Both the position numbers and the translations under genes were made by a program. Under the pieces are notes generated by a model. The model did no database searches. It was not told the DNA's origin and worked only from the letters and a program-made list of their open reading frames with translations. DNA of 64,000 nt from Pseudomonas viridiflava. GTDB lineage: Bacteria; Pseudomonadota; Gammaproteobacteria; Pseudomonadales; Pseudomonadaceae. The stretch lies in contig UVIF01000020.1 of assembly GCA_900596015.1 (NCBI GenBank), forward strand, positions 1-64,000. Direction: 5' to 3'. Shown here in pieces: positions 17,468 to 27,281 of the stretch. Position 1 is the first letter of the stretch, and each line of letters begins with the position of its first letter.

Positions 17468-18739
17468 ATGAACAGAACTCTCTACACCTTGCTGTTTCAC
17501 CTGGGGCTGCCGTTGCTGGCCGTGCGTCTATGGCTGCGCGCGCGCAAGGCGCCAGCCTACGGGCAGCGCCTGGGCGAGCGTTTCGCCTACCGGCTGCCAG
17601 CGATGCAGCCGGGTGGCATCTGGGTGCATGCGGTGTCGGTGGGCGAGAGCATCGCCGCAGCGCCGATGATCCGCCAGTTGCTGCTGCGCCACCCCGAGCT
17701 GCCGATCACCGTGACCTGCATGACCCCGACCGGGTCGGAGCGCATCCAGGCACTGTTCGCCGGCGAGCCACGCATCCAGCACTGCTACCTGCCGTACGAT
17801 CTGCCCTGGGCGTCCGGGCGCTTTCTCGACCACGTGCGGCCGCGCCTGGCAGTGATCATGGAAACCGAACTGTGGCCCAATCACATTCACCAGTGCGCTC
17901 TGCGCGGCATTCCGGTGGCGTTGGCCAATGGGCGGCTTTCCGCGCGTTCGGCCAAGGGTTACGCACGCTTCAAGGGCCTGACCGCGCCGATGCTGGCCGA
18001 GATGAGTTTGCTGGCGGTGCAGACCGAAACCGAGGCGCAACGCTACCTGGACTTGGGCGCACGCCCGGAATGCGTGCAGGTGACGGGCTCGATCAAGTTC
18101 GACCTCAGCGTCGATCCGGCCGTGCCCGTGCGCGCAGCCCGGTTGCGCGAGCAGTGGCAGGCACAGGAACGTCCGGTGTGGATCGCTGCCAGCACCCACG
18201 ACGGTGAGGATGCGGTGATATTGGCCGCCCATCGGCAACTGCTGGCCAGCCATGCCGATGCCTTGCTGATTCTGGTGCCGCGGCATCAGGAGCGTTTCGC
18301 TTCGGTCCGTGGTCTGTGCCAGGCGCAGGGTTTCAGCACGGTGCAGCGTTCGCTCGATCAACCGGTCACGGCGACCACCCAGGTGTTGCTGGGCGATACC
18401 ATGGGCGAGCTGCTGTTCCTCTATGCACTGGCAGACGTTGCCTTCGTTGGCGGCAGCCTGGTGGAGAACGGTGGGCACAACCCGCTGGAACCGGCAGCAC
18501 TGGCCAAGCCGGTGTTGAGTGGGCCGCACATGTTCAACTTTCTCGAAATAGGCGCGATGCTGCGCGAGGCCGGGGCGCTGGTCGAAGTCGACGACGCGCA
18601 AGGCTTGGCAACGGCGCTGCGGCGGTGGCTGGAGCTGCCTCGCGAAGCCGTGCGCAGCGGGCAGGCTGGGCTGGACGTGATGCGAGCCAATCAGGGTGCA
18701 TTGAAGCGGTTGCTCGATGGCCTCGACGCCCAGCTTTAG
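17468..18739 (+). CDS. waaA: 3-deoxy-D-manno-octulosonic acid (Kdo) transferase
   Basis: 423-residue GT30 enzyme that transfers Kdo from CMP-Kdo to the lipid A precursor at the inner membrane. The N-terminal anchor MNRTLYTLLFHLGLPLLAVR is followed by the family block GGIWVHAVSVGESIAAAPMI with the catalytic glutamate, METELWPNHI, and the C-terminal donor site FVGGSLVENGGHNPLEPAAL. Length is typical. With hldE and msbA it completes the LPS inner-core part of the window. Confidence 0.96.
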   Translation: MNRTLYTLLFHLGLPLLAVRLWLRARKAPAYGQRLGERFAYRLPAMQPGGIWVHAVSVGESIAAAPMIRQLLLRHPELPITVTCMTPTGSERIQALFAGEPRIQHCYLPYDLPWASGRFLDHVRPRLAVIMETELWPNHIHQCALRGIPVALANGRLSARSAKGYARFKGLTAPMLAEMSLLAVQTETEAQRYLDLGARPECVQVTGSIKFDLSVDPAVPVRAARLREQWQAQERPVWIAASTHDGEDAVILAAHRQLLASHADALLILVPRHQERFASVRGLCQAQGFSTVQRSLDQPVTATTQVLLGDTMGELLFLYALADVAFVGGSLVENGGHNPLEPAALAKPVLSGPHMFNFLEIGAMLREAGALVEVDDAQGLATALRRWLELPREAVRSGQAGLDVMRANQGALKRLLDGLDAQL

Positions 18740-18818
18740 GGCCTCGGTGATGCACGTGCGTGTGGAACGCCAGGGATTGCCCGAGGTCTGTTATGCATCG
18801 ACCTCAAGGAGCTGCACC

Positions 18819-18980
18819 ATGGACATCATTCGCATCATTTTCGCCATTCTTCTGCCGCCAGTCGGCGTGTTCATGCAAGTCGGATTCGCCGGCGCTTTCT
18901 GGCTGAACATCCTGCTGACCCTGCTGGGCTACATTCCCGGCATCATCCACGCGGTGTACATCATCGCCAGCAGAAGGTAA
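18819..18980 (+). CDS. YqaE/PMP3-family small membrane protein
   Basis: 53 residues, MDIIRIIFAILLPPVGVFMQ at the N-terminus and LLTLLGYIPGIIHAVYIIAS near the end: two hydrophobic hairpin segments with the PMP3 signature (LPPxGV...LTLLGYIPGxIHA). A good AAGGAG (18806-18811) precedes the ATG at 18819. Family members are stress- or salt-induced inner membrane peptides. It stands alone, convergent with the peptidase gene at 19046. Confidence 0.88.
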   Translation: MDIIRIIFAILLPPVGVFMQVGFAGAFWLNILLTLLGYIPGIIHAVYIIASRR

Positions 18981-19045
18981 TGCCGCTGCCGGTGCGCTCG
19001 TCTGCCTGATGATCGCACCGCGGCCCGTCCAGAGCCGGTACCCGT

Positions 19046-20875
19046 TCAGAGCAGATCGACCAGCCCGCGGTCGTCCTCCTGCATGACTTTCAGGTAGAAG
19101 CGCCATTCATGCTCCAGGGCATGAGCCAGGTTGGCGGCATTGCGAAAGCCGTGCCGCTCCTCGCCATAGTAGTGCGCTTCCACCGGCACACCTCCCGCCT
19201 GCAACGCGGCGACCATGTCACGGGTCTGCTGCGGCACCACCACTACGTCCAACTCCCCTTGAAAGAAAATCACCGGCGCGCTGATTCGGTCGGCATGCAG
19301 CAGCGGCGTGCGCTCTTCGTAGCGCTGTCGGTCGCTGTCCGGGTCGCCTATCAGCCAGTCCAGGTAGTCGTTTTCGAACTTGTGGGTGACGCGCCCCAAG
19401 GCCGCAGGATCACTCACGCCGTACAGGCTGGCGCCGGCCCGGAACACATTGGCGAACGCCAGTGCGCACAACACCGTATAGCCGCCCGCACTGCCACCGC
19501 GCACGAACGCGCGTTGCGCATCGATGCGGCCCAGCTTGGCCAGGTAGTCGACCACTGCGCAGGCGTCCTGCACGTCGGTTTCACCCCAGCGCAGATGCAG
19601 GGCATCGCGATAGGTGCGACCGTAGTTGCTGCTGCCGCGATAGTTGAGGTCAGCCACGGCGAAACCGCGCTGGGTCCAGTATTGGATGCGCGGGTCGAAG
19701 ACCGGGTAGCACGCCGAGGTCGGACCGCCGTGGATGAACACCACCAATGGCGGATGGCGCTCGTCACTCTGCGCGGCATAGAAGAAGCCATGAGCCTGTC
19801 CATCGCCGCTGGGATAGCTCAGCGGCTGCGGCAAGCTGACCTGCTCGGCCGGCAGCGGCGAATAACCGCCCGCCAGGATGCGCAGGCTGTGGTCGTGCCG
19901 GTCGATAGCAATCACGGCCGAAGGCTGCAAGGGTGAACCGGCGATGGCGTAGAGGTGGTCGGCATCCATGGCCAGCGCGCGAAACCGCGTGAACTCCCCA
20001 CTGTAATCCAGGCAATGGCCCTGCCCATCGCTCAGGCCCAGGCGGCCGAAGCCGTCGTCGAACCAACTCGCCAGATAGCCTTGATCGGCAACCGGCAGCC
20101 AGGTGCAGGCACCCAGTTGCCAAGGCGCCGCGGCATGATCGGCAAGCGCCGCGGGCAGAGGCGCCCAGCTACCGTTGACCTCTGCCCACGGCTGCCAGAA
20201 GCCGTTCGCATCGGACAGGCAATACAGCCGACCCTGTTCATCGAAGCGCGGCTGCTGCAGGCTGAAACCGCTGGCCACGCATTCCGCCACGGCCGCCAGT
20301 TCGCTGCACATCAGCCGCGTCTGAGTCCAGGGCTGATGCGGGCGGTCCCACTCGATCCAGGCCAGACGGGTGCCGTCCGGGCTCAACACCGGCGAGGCGT
20401 AGAAGTCGGCGCCTTCGGCCAGCACTCGGTGGCGCTCGCTGGCCAGGTCGATGGCCACCAGGCGATGAATGTCGCCGTCTTCCTCGACCGCCAGCACCTG
20501 GCCTGCGGCATATTCCAACCCACCGTAACGCATCTGGCCAAAGCTCAAAGGCTGCGGCAGGCCACCGGTGGCCGGCTGCCGATACAGCTGCTGGTCGGCC
20601 TCGTTGACGAACACCAGTTCGTCGTTCGCCAGGCAGAACGAACCTCCACCGTATTCATAGACCCGGCTGCGCGCGCTGTAACCGTCGGGCGTCAGGCAAA
20701 CCGCCGCACCGTCCTGCTCGGTCCACAGGCGGCAGGCGCCATCCTGGGGACGGAACTCGTTCCAGAACACCCCAGCGGGGCCGACCCGAAGGTCGGCGAA
20801 ATCGGTCCCGGCTGCTACGGCCTGGGAGGCGCTGAAGCGGTCATGCTTTGGCGATGAGGCGTGAGTTTCGGTCAT
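19046..20875 (-). CDS. S9 prolyl oligopeptidase-family peptidase of the pqq operon
   Basis: 609 residues from ATG 20875 (start uncertain, no good ribosome site; it overlaps pqqE by 35 bp). The N-terminal half is a beta-propeller (repeats such as [19 protein letters not shown]); the C-terminal half is an alpha/beta-hydrolase with oxyanion region [13 protein letters not shown], nucleophile serine in [11 protein letters not shown], aspartate in [12 protein letters not shown] and histidine in ERHGFRN. A peptidase of this family follows pqqE in P. putida-type operons (called pqqM in some strains) and may help process the PqqA peptide; that role is inference. Cytoplasmic, no signal peptide. Confidence 0.85.
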   Translation of the reverse strand: MTETHASSPKHDRFSASQAVAAGTDFADLRVGPAGVFWNEFRPQDGACRLWTEQDGAAVCLTPDGYSARSRVYEYGGGSFCLANDELVFVNEADQQLYRQPATGGLPQPLSFGQMRYGGLEYAAGQVLAVEEDGDIHRLVAIDLASERHRVLAEGADFYASPVLSPDGTRLAWIEWDRPHQPWTQTRLMCSELAAVAECVASGFSLQQPRFDEQGRLYCLSDANGFWQPWAEVNGSWAPLPAALADHAAAPWQLGACTWLPVADQGYLASWFDDGFGRLGLSDGQGHCLDYSGEFTRFRALAMDADHLYAIAGSPLQPSAVIAIDRHDHSLRILAGGYSPLPAEQVSLPQPLSYPSGDGQAHGFFYAAQSDERHPPLVVFIHGGPTSACYPVFDPRIQYWTQRGFAVADLNYRGSSNYGRTYRDALHLRWGETDVQDACAVVDYLAKLGRIDAQRAFVRGGSAGGYTVLCALAFANVFRAGASLYGVSDPAALGRVTHKFENDYLDWLIGDPDSDRQRYEERTPLLHADRISAPVIFFQGELDVVVVPQQTRDMVAALQAGGVPVEAHYYGEERHGFRNAANLAHALEHEWRFYLKVMQEDDRGLVDLL

Positions 20876-22001
20876 TGCGAAAGGCCAATTGTTCGATCGT
20901 CTGGGTGGCGTGTTCCGCTTCTTCACGAGCCCGCAGGATCACGCCATGGTGGGGTGACTTGCTGCACACCGGATCGGCGTTGGCAGCATCGCCGGTCAGC
21001 ATGAAAGCCTGGCAGCGACAGCCACCGAAGTCCTTCTCTTTCTCGTCGCACGAGCGGCATGGCTCGGGCATCCAGGCATAGCCGCGAAAGCGGTTGAAAC
21101 CGAACGAGTCATACCAGATGTGCTGCAGGCTGTGATCGCGAACGTTGGGAAACTCCACCGGCAGCTGACGCGCACCGTGGCACGGGAGCGCGGTGCCGTC
21201 GGGCGTTACGGTGAGGAAAATGCTGCCCCAGCCGTTCATGCAGCCCTTTGGGCGCTCTTCGTAGTAGTCGGGCGTGACGAAAATCAGCTTGCAGGCGCTG
21301 CCGGCTGCTTCCAGCTTGGCGCGGTATTCATTGGTAATGCGCTCGGCACGCACCAGTTGTTCACGGGTGGGCAACAGGCCGGCACGGTTGAGTTCGGCCC
21401 AGCCGTAGAACTGGCACGTGGCGAGTTCGACGAAGTCGGCCTCCAGGGCCACGCACAGCTCGATGATGCGGTCGATCTTGTCGATGTTGTGCCGATGGGT
21501 GACGAAGTTCAGCACCATCGGATAGCCGTAGGCTTTCACTGCACGGGCCATTTCCAGCTTCTGCGCGAAGGCTTTTTTCGAGCCGGCCAGCAGATTGTTG
21601 ACCTGCTCGTCGCTGGCCTGAAAGCTGATCTGAATATGATCCAGACCAGCGACCTTGAAGTCGGCGATCTTCTGTTCGGTCAGGCCGATGCCCGAGGTGA
21701 TCAGGTTGGTGTAGAACCCAAGGCGCCGGGCCTCGCCGATCAACTGCGCAAGGTCCTGGCGCACCAGCGGCTCGCCGCCGGAAAAACCGATCTGCGCGGC
21801 GCCCATTTCGCGGGCTTCGGCCATCACCTTGAACCACTGCTCGGTGCTCAGTTCCTTGCCTTGGGCGGCGAAGTCCAGGGGGTTGGAGCAGTACGGGCAT
21901 TGCAGCGGGCAGCGATAGGTCAGCTCCGCCAGCAGCCACAGCGGCAGTCCGACTTCAGGCGTGGGTGGCAGGCTGGGCAAGTTCGATCCAGTGCTGTGCA
22001 C
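20841..22001 (-). CDS. pqqE: PQQ biosynthesis radical SAM enzyme PqqE
   Basis: 386 residues. It forms the C-C bond between Glu and Tyr of PqqA. The radical SAM cluster motif CPLQCPYC (C-x3-C-x2-C) lies near residue 25, followed by FSGGEPLVR. The C-terminal SPASM domain has cysteines in [31 protein letters not shown] place the start at GTG 22001 because GGAGG sits six bases upstream and the product then has family length; it overlaps pqqD by 47 bp. The open frame continues to 22103 inside pqqD. Confidence 0.95.
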   Translation of the reverse strand: MHSTGSNLPSLPPTPEVGLPLWLLAELTYRCPLQCPYCSNPLDFAAQGKELSTEQWFKVMAEAREMGAAQIGFSGGEPLVRQDLAQLIGEARRLGFYTNLITSGIGLTEQKIADFKVAGLDHIQISFQASDEQVNNLLAGSKKAFAQKLEMARAVKAYGYPMVLNFVTHRHNIDKIDRIIELCVALEADFVELATCQFYGWAELNRAGLLPTREQLVRAERITNEYRAKLEAAGSACKLIFVTPDYYEERPKGCMNGWGSIFLTVTPDGTALPCHGARQLPVEFPNVRDHSLQHIWYDSFGFNRFRGYAWMPEPCRSCDEKEKDFGGCRCQAFMLTGDAANADPVCSKSPHHGVILRAREEAEHATQTIEQLAFRNDRNSRLIAKA

Positions 22002-22248
22002 GGGCGACCTCCATGAATTGCTCGATATCGATGGCCAACTCGGGCACACCGGGGAACTGCGCGTCGAGCTCGGCGATGATCGCGGCCACGCTGCGCTGGC
22101 CATCGATCAGGCCGCCAATGGCACTGGCACTTTCGTTGAGCTTGATCATGCCCTCGGGGTACAGCAGCACGTGGCCTTTCTGCGCCGGCTCGTACTGGAA
22201 CCGGTAGCCTTGGCGCCAGCGCGGGGTTTGTAGACGATCGAAGCTCAT
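21955..22248 (-). CDS. pqqD: PqqA-binding chaperone PqqD
   Basis: 97 residues, [20 protein letters not shown] at the N-terminus, then [20 protein letters not shown], the winged-helix RRE-type peptide-binding fold that presents PqqA to PqqE. The ATG at 22248 overlaps the pqqC stop (ATGA). The family is usually 90-95 residues, so the tail (ELAQPATHA) is slightly long. Confidence 0.94.
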   Translation of the reverse strand: MSFDRLQTPRWRQGYRFQYEPAQKGHVLLYPEGMIKLNESASAIGGLIDGQRSVAAIIAELDAQFPGVPELAIDIEQFMEVARAQHWIELAQPATHA

Positions 22249-22997
22249 AGGGCGATCCCCTTGTGCCAGACACGCTGGTCGGTAACGCTGTGATAGGGCG
22301 GACGGTTCAGCTCGTAGGCCATGCTCATGGCATCGAGCATGCTCCACAGGATGTCGAGCTTGAACTGCAGGATTTCCAGCATACGCTGCTGGCCTTCGAC
22401 CGTCGTGTAGTGCTGCAGGGTGATGTGCAGGCCGTGCTCCACGTCGCGCCGGGCCTGGCCCAGGCGCGTGCGGAAGTATTCATAGCCGGCCGGGTCGATC
22501 CACGGGTAGTGGGCTGGCCAGCTGTCGAGGCGCGACTGATGGATCTGCGGCGCGAACAGCTCGGTCAGCGAACTGCTGGCCGCTTCCTGCCAGTTGGCCC
22601 GGCGGGCGAAGTTGACGTAGGCGTCCACGGCGAAACGTACGCCGGGTAATACCAGCTCCTGGGAGCGCAACTGGTCGGGATCCAGGCCCACGGCCTGGCC
22701 CAGGCGCAACCAGGCTTCGATACCGCCGTCTTCTCCGGGTGCGCCGTCGTGATCGAGCAGACGCTGGATCCATTCGCGACGGATTTCGCGATCCGGGCAG
22801 TTGGCCAGGATGGCGGCATCCTTGAGCGGGATGTTGACCTGATAGTAGAACCGGTTGGCCACCCAGCCCTGGATCTGTTCGCGGCTGGCGCGGCCTTCGT
22901 ACATGGCCACGTGATAGGGGTGGTGGATGTGGTAATACGCACCCTTGGCACGCAAGGCCTGCTCGAATTCGGCGGGGGTCATGGGGGTGTCGGACAT
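22245..22997 (-). CDS. pqqC: Pyrroloquinoline-quinone synthase PqqC
   Basis: 250 residues. It catalyses the final ring closure and eight-electron oxidation of AHQQ to PQQ without a metal. Typical stretches are [20 protein letters not shown] (24-43, active-site histidines), [20 protein letters not shown] and [11 protein letters not shown]. The start at 22997 ([11 protein letters not shown]) has GGGAG upstream; a second ATG at 22982 is possible. A REP pair separates it from pqqB. Confidence 0.95.
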   Translation of the reverse strand: MSDTPMTPAEFEQALRAKGAYYHIHHPYHVAMYEGRASREQIQGWVANRFYYQVNIPLKDAAILANCPDREIRREWIQRLLDHDGAPGEDGGIEAWLRLGQAVGLDPDQLRSQELVLPGVRFAVDAYVNFARRANWQEAASSSLTELFAPQIHQSRLDSWPAHYPWIDPAGYEYFRTRLGQARRDVEHGLHITLQHYTTVEGQQRMLEILQFKLDILWSMLDAMSMAYELNRPPYHSVTDQRVWHKGIAL

Positions 22998-23033
22998 TGC
23001 GGTTCTCCCGGGGAATGTGTTGTCGGTGAGGGC

Positions 23034-23127
23034 GCTTTCGCGGGCAGAGACCCGCTCCCACAGGGCTCGGTGTAATTCCTGTGGGAGCGGGGCGGGCGGC
23101 GAGCCCTCTGCCCGCGAAGAGGCCCTT
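23034..23127. repeat. REP pair inside the pqq operon
   Basis: CTTTCGCGGGCAGAGACCCG (23035) faces GTGGGAGCGGGGCGGGCGGC (23081), which ends CTCTGCCCGCGAAGAGG. The second palindrome carries about a dozen extra bases (GGCGGGCGGCGAGC) compared with other copies. It lies between pqqB and pqqC, where the transcript would carry a strong hairpin. Confidence 0.85.
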
Positions 23128-23139
23128 CCTGACACGCCA

Positions 23140-24051
23140 CTACAACTCGATGCTCATCCCATCGAACGCCACTTCGACACCGCGCTTGGCCAGTTCGGCG
23201 CGCTGTGGCGAGTCTTCGTCCAGGATAGGGTTGGTGTTGTTGACGTGGATCAGCACTTTGCGCTGGCGCGGCAGGCCTTCCAGCACTTCCAGCATGCCGC
23301 CGGGGCCGCTCTGCGCCAAATGACCCATCTCGCGTCCGGTACGGGTGCCAACGCCCCGTCGCTGCATTTCATCGTCGTCCCACAGGGTGCCGTCTACCAA
23401 CAGACAATCCGCGCCGGCCATGCGTTTGAGCAGCGCATCGTCGACCTGGCCCAGGCCCGGCGCATAGAACAGCGTGCCGCCGGTGCGCGTGTCTTCCACG
23501 ATCAAGCCCAGGTTGTCGCCTGGGTGGGGGTCGAAGCGGTGGGGCGAGTAGGGCGGGGCGGCACTGCGCAGCGGCAGTGGAGTGAAACGCAGGTGCGGGC
23601 ACGCCGGAATCACGAAGCTGCCTTCAAGCGCGATGCGCTGCCAGTCCAGCCCGCCATTCCAGTGGCTGAGCATGGTGAACAGCGGAAAGCCGGTGCTCAG
23701 GTCCTGATGCACCATGTCGGTACACCAGACCTGATGCGGACACCCTTCGCGCAGGCTGAGCAGCCCGGTGGTGTGGTCGATCTGGCTGTCGAGCAGCACG
23801 ATGGCCTGGATACCGGTGTCGCGCAGGGCTCGGCCTGGCTGCATCGGTGCAAAATTCTGCAGCTGCGCGCGAATGTCCGGCGAGGCATTGCACAGCACCC
23901 AGTTGACCCCGTCGTCGGACAGGGCAATGGACGACTGCGTACGCGCATGGGCGCGCAGGCTGCCATCGCGAAAGCCACTGCAATTGGCGCAATTGCAGTT
24001 CCACTGGGGAAAGCCGCCGCCGGCGGCGGAGCCAATAATCTGGATATACAT
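23140..24051 (-). CDS. pqqB: PQQ biosynthesis protein PqqB
   Basis: 303-residue metallo-beta-lactamase-fold oxygenase, thought to hydroxylate the tyrosine-derived part of the PQQ precursor. It starts [20 protein letters not shown] with the zinc-binding cysteines [23 protein letters not shown] and [14 protein letters not shown] mark metal ligands of the fold. It follows pqqA by about 80 bp, a gap that contains a hairpin. Confidence 0.95.
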   Translation of the reverse strand: MYIQIIGSAAGGGFPQWNCNCANCSGFRDGSLRAHARTQSSIALSDDGVNWVLCNASPDIRAQLQNFAPMQPGRALRDTGIQAIVLLDSQIDHTTGLLSLREGCPHQVWCTDMVHQDLSTGFPLFTMLSHWNGGLDWQRIALEGSFVIPACPHLRFTPLPLRSAAPPYSPHRFDPHPGDNLGLIVEDTRTGGTLFYAPGLGQVDDALLKRMAGADCLLVDGTLWDDDEMQRRGVGTRTGREMGHLAQSGPGGMLEVLEGLPRQRKVLIHVNNTNPILDEDSPQRAELAKRGVEVAFDGMSIEL

Positions 24052-24082
24052 GGAGAACTCGCAGCATCAAGCCTGGAAATGA

Positions 24083-24114
24083 AAACGCCCCGGTCAGTGA
24101 CTGGCCGAGGCGTT
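24083..24114 (-). terminator. Hairpin between pqqA and pqqB (partial terminator/processing site)
   Basis: On the minus strand AACGCCTCGGCCAG pairs with CTGACCGGGGCGTTTT around a three-base loop, followed by only a short T stretch. A leaky terminator here would keep pqqA transcript high relative to pqqBCDE, as is typical of these operons; that effect is inference. Confidence 0.65.
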
Positions 24115-24130
24115 GCGTTGCAACTGAAGC

Positions 24131-24202
24131 TTAGCGGCTTGCGAAGTACATGGTGACTTCGAAGCCGATGCGCAGATCAGTGTAAGCAGGTTTGGTCCAC
24201 AT
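24131..24202 (-). CDS. pqqA: PQQ precursor peptide PqqA
   Basis: A 23-residue peptide: [20 protein letters not shown] then ASR. Glu15 and Tyr19 are the two residues that PqqE crosslinks to make the PQQ skeleton (E-x3-Y). AAGGAG lies eight bases upstream of the ATG. The 130-bp gap to pqqF (24203-24332) is AT-rich in part and must carry the promoter, but I cannot fix a clear -35/-10 pair there; it also contains the imperfect inverted repeat GTCCGCCCCGACCGTAGGAC. Confidence 0.95.
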   Translation of the reverse strand: MWTKPAYTDLRIGFEVTMYFASR

Positions 24203-24332
24203 AAGAGATCTCCTTCTAGGTTGATGGGCTTGTAGCATTAGTCCGCCCCGACCGTAGGACGTTCAATGCTCCTTGGGCGACTATGTTACTAAATAAGATA
24301 GGCGCCTACGGTTAATTATTCGATAAAGTCCG

Positions 24333-26786
24333 TTACCTGCCTGGTAACGATCGCTGCGCCGGCAGCCACGCAGGCTCCACCGCAGGGCCTGTGGCCAGGC
24401 ACAGCCAGCCACCGGTGCCGCTGGCCAGTTGCTGCGCCGCCTGGTGCAGATCGCTCGGGCGCAGCTCGCGCACCGCCCGCTGCAGGGCAGCCAGATAATC
24501 GGCGCCATGGCCGGCCTGGCAAGCCTGCCAGAGCAGATCGGCCAGGGGCAGCAGGTCCATTTGCGAGCGCTCGTGACGATTGGCCAGTTCTTCGCGCTGG
24601 GTGTCCAGCGCCGCAGGCTTGCAGGCCTCGACCAGCGTTGGCAGGGTTTCGATGAAGGTCTGCACATGGCCGAGAATATCGGCCAGCGGTGCATGAGGCG
24701 ACTGAACGCCGAACACCAGACCCGTGCGCCCCGCCACCTGGCGCAGGCCGCTGAACACGGCGTAGCCCAGTTGCAGCTCGCCCCTCAGGCGCTGGTAGAA
24801 CGGCGTCTGGCACAGCTGCGCGAGCAGGCGCCAGGCCGCTTCGTCGGCAATGCTCTGGCTGGGTACCGGGCAGAACAGCAGCAATGCATGTTCGCTCGAT
24901 TGGCACGGCACGTGACTCCAGCTGCGCCCCGAATGGGCCGGATGCGGTTGCGCAAGATGCGGGCTGGCAGTGCCGGGCATCTTGCGCAACGCATTGTTCA
25001 GCGCACTGCGTTCGCCGTCGTCCATGCCGACCGCCAGGCCATCCCAGCGCGCCGCGCCCCACAGCTTCTGCAGCGCCAGGGGACGCAGGTCTTCATCGGA
25101 GGTACGGCTGTGGAAATAACCCAGGCTGTGGTCGGGCAGGCGCTTGAGCAGTTCCTTGATGGGGGTCAGGGTTGCGCTCGGCGGTTCCTGCCCGGCCTGA
25201 TGCCAGACCTCCGGAGCGGGGATGGCGAGCAGCTCCAGGGCCTGTTCGAGCAGCGCCGGAATCGGCGCCTGCACACCACTGAGCTTGAGCTGCCAGTCGT
25301 CGCCCAGGCTGCTGAAGACCATTTGCACACCGGCCTGGCGGGCTTCTTCGGTGAGTTTGCGCAAGCTGTCCTGCAGGGTGCGGAACAACCCCTGGTGGCG
25401 CGAGGCATTGACCCGCCAGCGCAGGTGCAGCGCCGCTTCGTGGCTGTGCGCCGAAGCGCCGTGCCAGTACGCCAGGCCTTGTGGGTCGGCCACGGGGTGA
25501 TCCGGGCGTCGGCTCGGACGCAGAAAGCGGTTGCGTGGCGGCAGCCGCCAGCGGCCGGCGAGGTCGCGCTCCGGACCGGCTTCCATCGGGTGCAGCAGGT
25601 GTTCCGGGCGCAGTTGCTCAAGCACCTCGCGCAGCGCCTGCACGGCTTGTCGGCTCAACTCGCACGGGGTTTCGTCACTGTGGTGGCGGGCCAGCTCCAA
25701 CGCACTGGCAACCTGCAGCCGGCGCTCGTTGAGCAGGCGGAATTCTTCACGCAGGCCCTGCCAGTCGTCGTGGGCCTGGAAGAACTCCAGCCAGTCGAAG
25801 CACAGCTGGCTGATCAGCGCCGTGGCCGTTTCGCCCGCCGGGGTGAGCTTGAATTCGATATTGATCAATGCCTGGTCGGCGAAGCTGTAGAAGGTGCTCA
25901 GCTCCAGGCTTTGCACCAGTTGCCGACGGCGCAGCTCGGCCAGCAACCCGCCGTGCTGACTGGCGCCCAGCCAGGTGCCGAGGAACTCCAGCGCCTGGGT
26001 GGCACCACGGGGCAGGTTTTCGCAGGCGAACAGCAGGTTGAAACGGGTGGTATCCGCACGCTCGACCGCCTCTCCCGGCGTGCCTACCAGCGGCGGCGGG
26101 GCGATCTGTTCGGCGGTATCGCCGGGGCGCAGTGCACCCGCCACTTTTTCCGCCATGGCGCGCAGCTGTTCCAGCGGTTGCGGGCCCACCAGGCACAAGG
26201 TCATCTGCCCGGTCTGGTAGAAGCGCCGGTAGAAGCTGCGCAGGTCCTGCTGGAACGAGTCGCGCGGCACCGGCAGGCTGTAGCGGTTGCCGGCGTGGAA
26301 GGCGCGCAACGGATGCTCGGCATCCAGCGCACTGGTCAGCCATTGCTGGTGGCGTGCCTCGGGGTCGCGCGACCAGGCGACGAACTCGGCATGCAGCACT
26401 TCGCGCTCGCGCAATTGCTCGGCCTGGGTCATGCGCGGATGGCCGAGCATGTCGCACAGGCGCTCCAGGGCGCCGGCGAAGGCGCTCACCGGCACCTCGA
26501 AGAAATAGTCGGTGCAGCGCTCGCGCGTGCTGGCGTTGATCTGCCCGCCGTGGTTCTGCACGAAGGCCATCAGGCCATGGTCGCCACTGTGGCGTTCGGT
26601 GCCGAGAAAGAACAGGTGTTCGAGGAAATGTGCCAGGCCCGGCCAGGCGGCGGGTACGTCATGGCTGCCTGCAGCGACGCGCATGAAGGCGGCGGCACGC
26701 TTGAGACGCGGCTCATGATGCAGGCGCACGTGCAGGCCGTTGTCGAGCACCACGTGTTCTGCGGCCGGCAGTGAAGGATGAGGCAT
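24333..26786 (-). CDS. pqqF: PQQ biosynthesis M16 peptidase PqqF
   Basis: 817 residues from ATG 26786 (MPHPSLPAAEHVVLDNGLHV). Insulinase-type zinc protease with the inverted zinc motif HFLEH in PGLAHFLEHLFFLGTERHSG (near residue 50) and the downstream glutamate around REREVLHAEF. It has M16 domain repeats and a weaker C-terminal half, as in other PqqF proteins. It acts in releasing the crosslinked Glu-Tyr from PqqA. It lies upstream of pqqA in the same direction, the usual pseudomonad order. The frame is open up to 26939 but only this start gives family length. Confidence 0.94.
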   Translation of the reverse strand: MPHPSLPAAEHVVLDNGLHVRLHHEPRLKRAAAFMRVAAGSHDVPAAWPGLAHFLEHLFFLGTERHSGDHGLMAFVQNHGGQINASTRERCTDYFFEVPVSAFAGALERLCDMLGHPRMTQAEQLREREVLHAEFVAWSRDPEARHQQWLTSALDAEHPLRAFHAGNRYSLPVPRDSFQQDLRSFYRRFYQTGQMTLCLVGPQPLEQLRAMAEKVAGALRPGDTAEQIAPPPLVGTPGEAVERADTTRFNLLFACENLPRGATQALEFLGTWLGASQHGGLLAELRRRQLVQSLELSTFYSFADQALINIEFKLTPAGETATALISQLCFDWLEFFQAHDDWQGLREEFRLLNERRLQVASALELARHHSDETPCELSRQAVQALREVLEQLRPEHLLHPMEAGPERDLAGRWRLPPRNRFLRPSRRPDHPVADPQGLAYWHGASAHSHEAALHLRWRVNASRHQGLFRTLQDSLRKLTEEARQAGVQMVFSSLGDDWQLKLSGVQAPIPALLEQALELLAIPAPEVWHQAGQEPPSATLTPIKELLKRLPDHSLGYFHSRTSDEDLRPLALQKLWGAARWDGLAVGMDDGERSALNNALRKMPGTASPHLAQPHPAHSGRSWSHVPCQSSEHALLLFCPVPSQSIADEAAWRLLAQLCQTPFYQRLRGELQLGYAVFSGLRQVAGRTGLVFGVQSPHAPLADILGHVQTFIETLPTLVEACKPAALDTQREELANRHERSQMDLLPLADLLWQACQAGHGADYLAALQRAVRELRPSDLHQAAQQLASGTGGWLCLATGPAVEPAWLPAQRSLPGR

Positions 26787-26992
26787 GTCAATTCCCTTTG
26801 AGCGGTAAGGCTGTAGGGAATCATCGTAGCGGATTTGCGGGTAGGCGGGGAGTCGTTCGCATGGGGATTGCCCAGGCAAAACAGGCTTTTGCGCGGATTG
26901 CGAAGAAATTCGCATCCTGCCAGGCGATCTGGCGGTCACCGACGTGGGTCAGCGCCGCCAGAGGCCGTCTTCAGCTCAGGTCAGCGCCTGGC

Positions 26993-27157
26993 TCAGGCCT
27001 TGTCATCCTGCTCGTCCTGCTGCTCGTCATCGTGCTTGAGCGCCGGCTTCATGCCTGGCTGTGGCGCGTGTTCGGCGTTGGGTGCGATCTCTTCGCCGTT
27101 GTTCTTCTTTTCCTGCTGGACTTTCTTGTCGTGGGCAACGTTGCGTGGGTCAGTCAT
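26993..27157 (-). CDS. Small acidic/charged hypothetical protein
   Basis: 54 residues beginning MTDPRNVAHDKKVQQEKKNN and ending KHDDEQQDEQDDKA. Almost entirely charged and polar, probably disordered. AGGA (AGGAATTCCC before the ATG) supports the start. Short proteins of this style are common in Pseudomonas; I know no function. It lies between the end of the exopolysaccharide operon and pqqF, all on the minus strand. The 206 bp between it and pqqF shows nothing clear. Confidence 0.7.
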   Translation of the reverse strand: MTDPRNVAHDKKVQQEKKNNGEEIAPNAEHAPQPGMKPALKHDDEQQDEQDDKA

Positions 27158-27281
27158 GGGAATTCCTGAAGTGGGCAGATGATGCGAAAGCCCATCGGCG
27201 CGAAACGCTTACGCTGAGCGCCTGGGCAAGACTTGGAGTCAAGCGCTTGCCAAAGCGTTCAGTGGCGCTTATGTGGTCAGA

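Noticed and set aside
15928..18207. A 759-codon plus-strand open frame over the FAD enzyme, SMR and waaA region
   Set aside because: Crosses three well-supported genes, composition is shadow-like, no ribosome site or domain.
24429..26774. A 781-codon plus-strand open frame opposite pqqF
   Set aside because: Antisense shadow rich in Q, R, A and L with no domain; pqqF has a full zinc protease signature.
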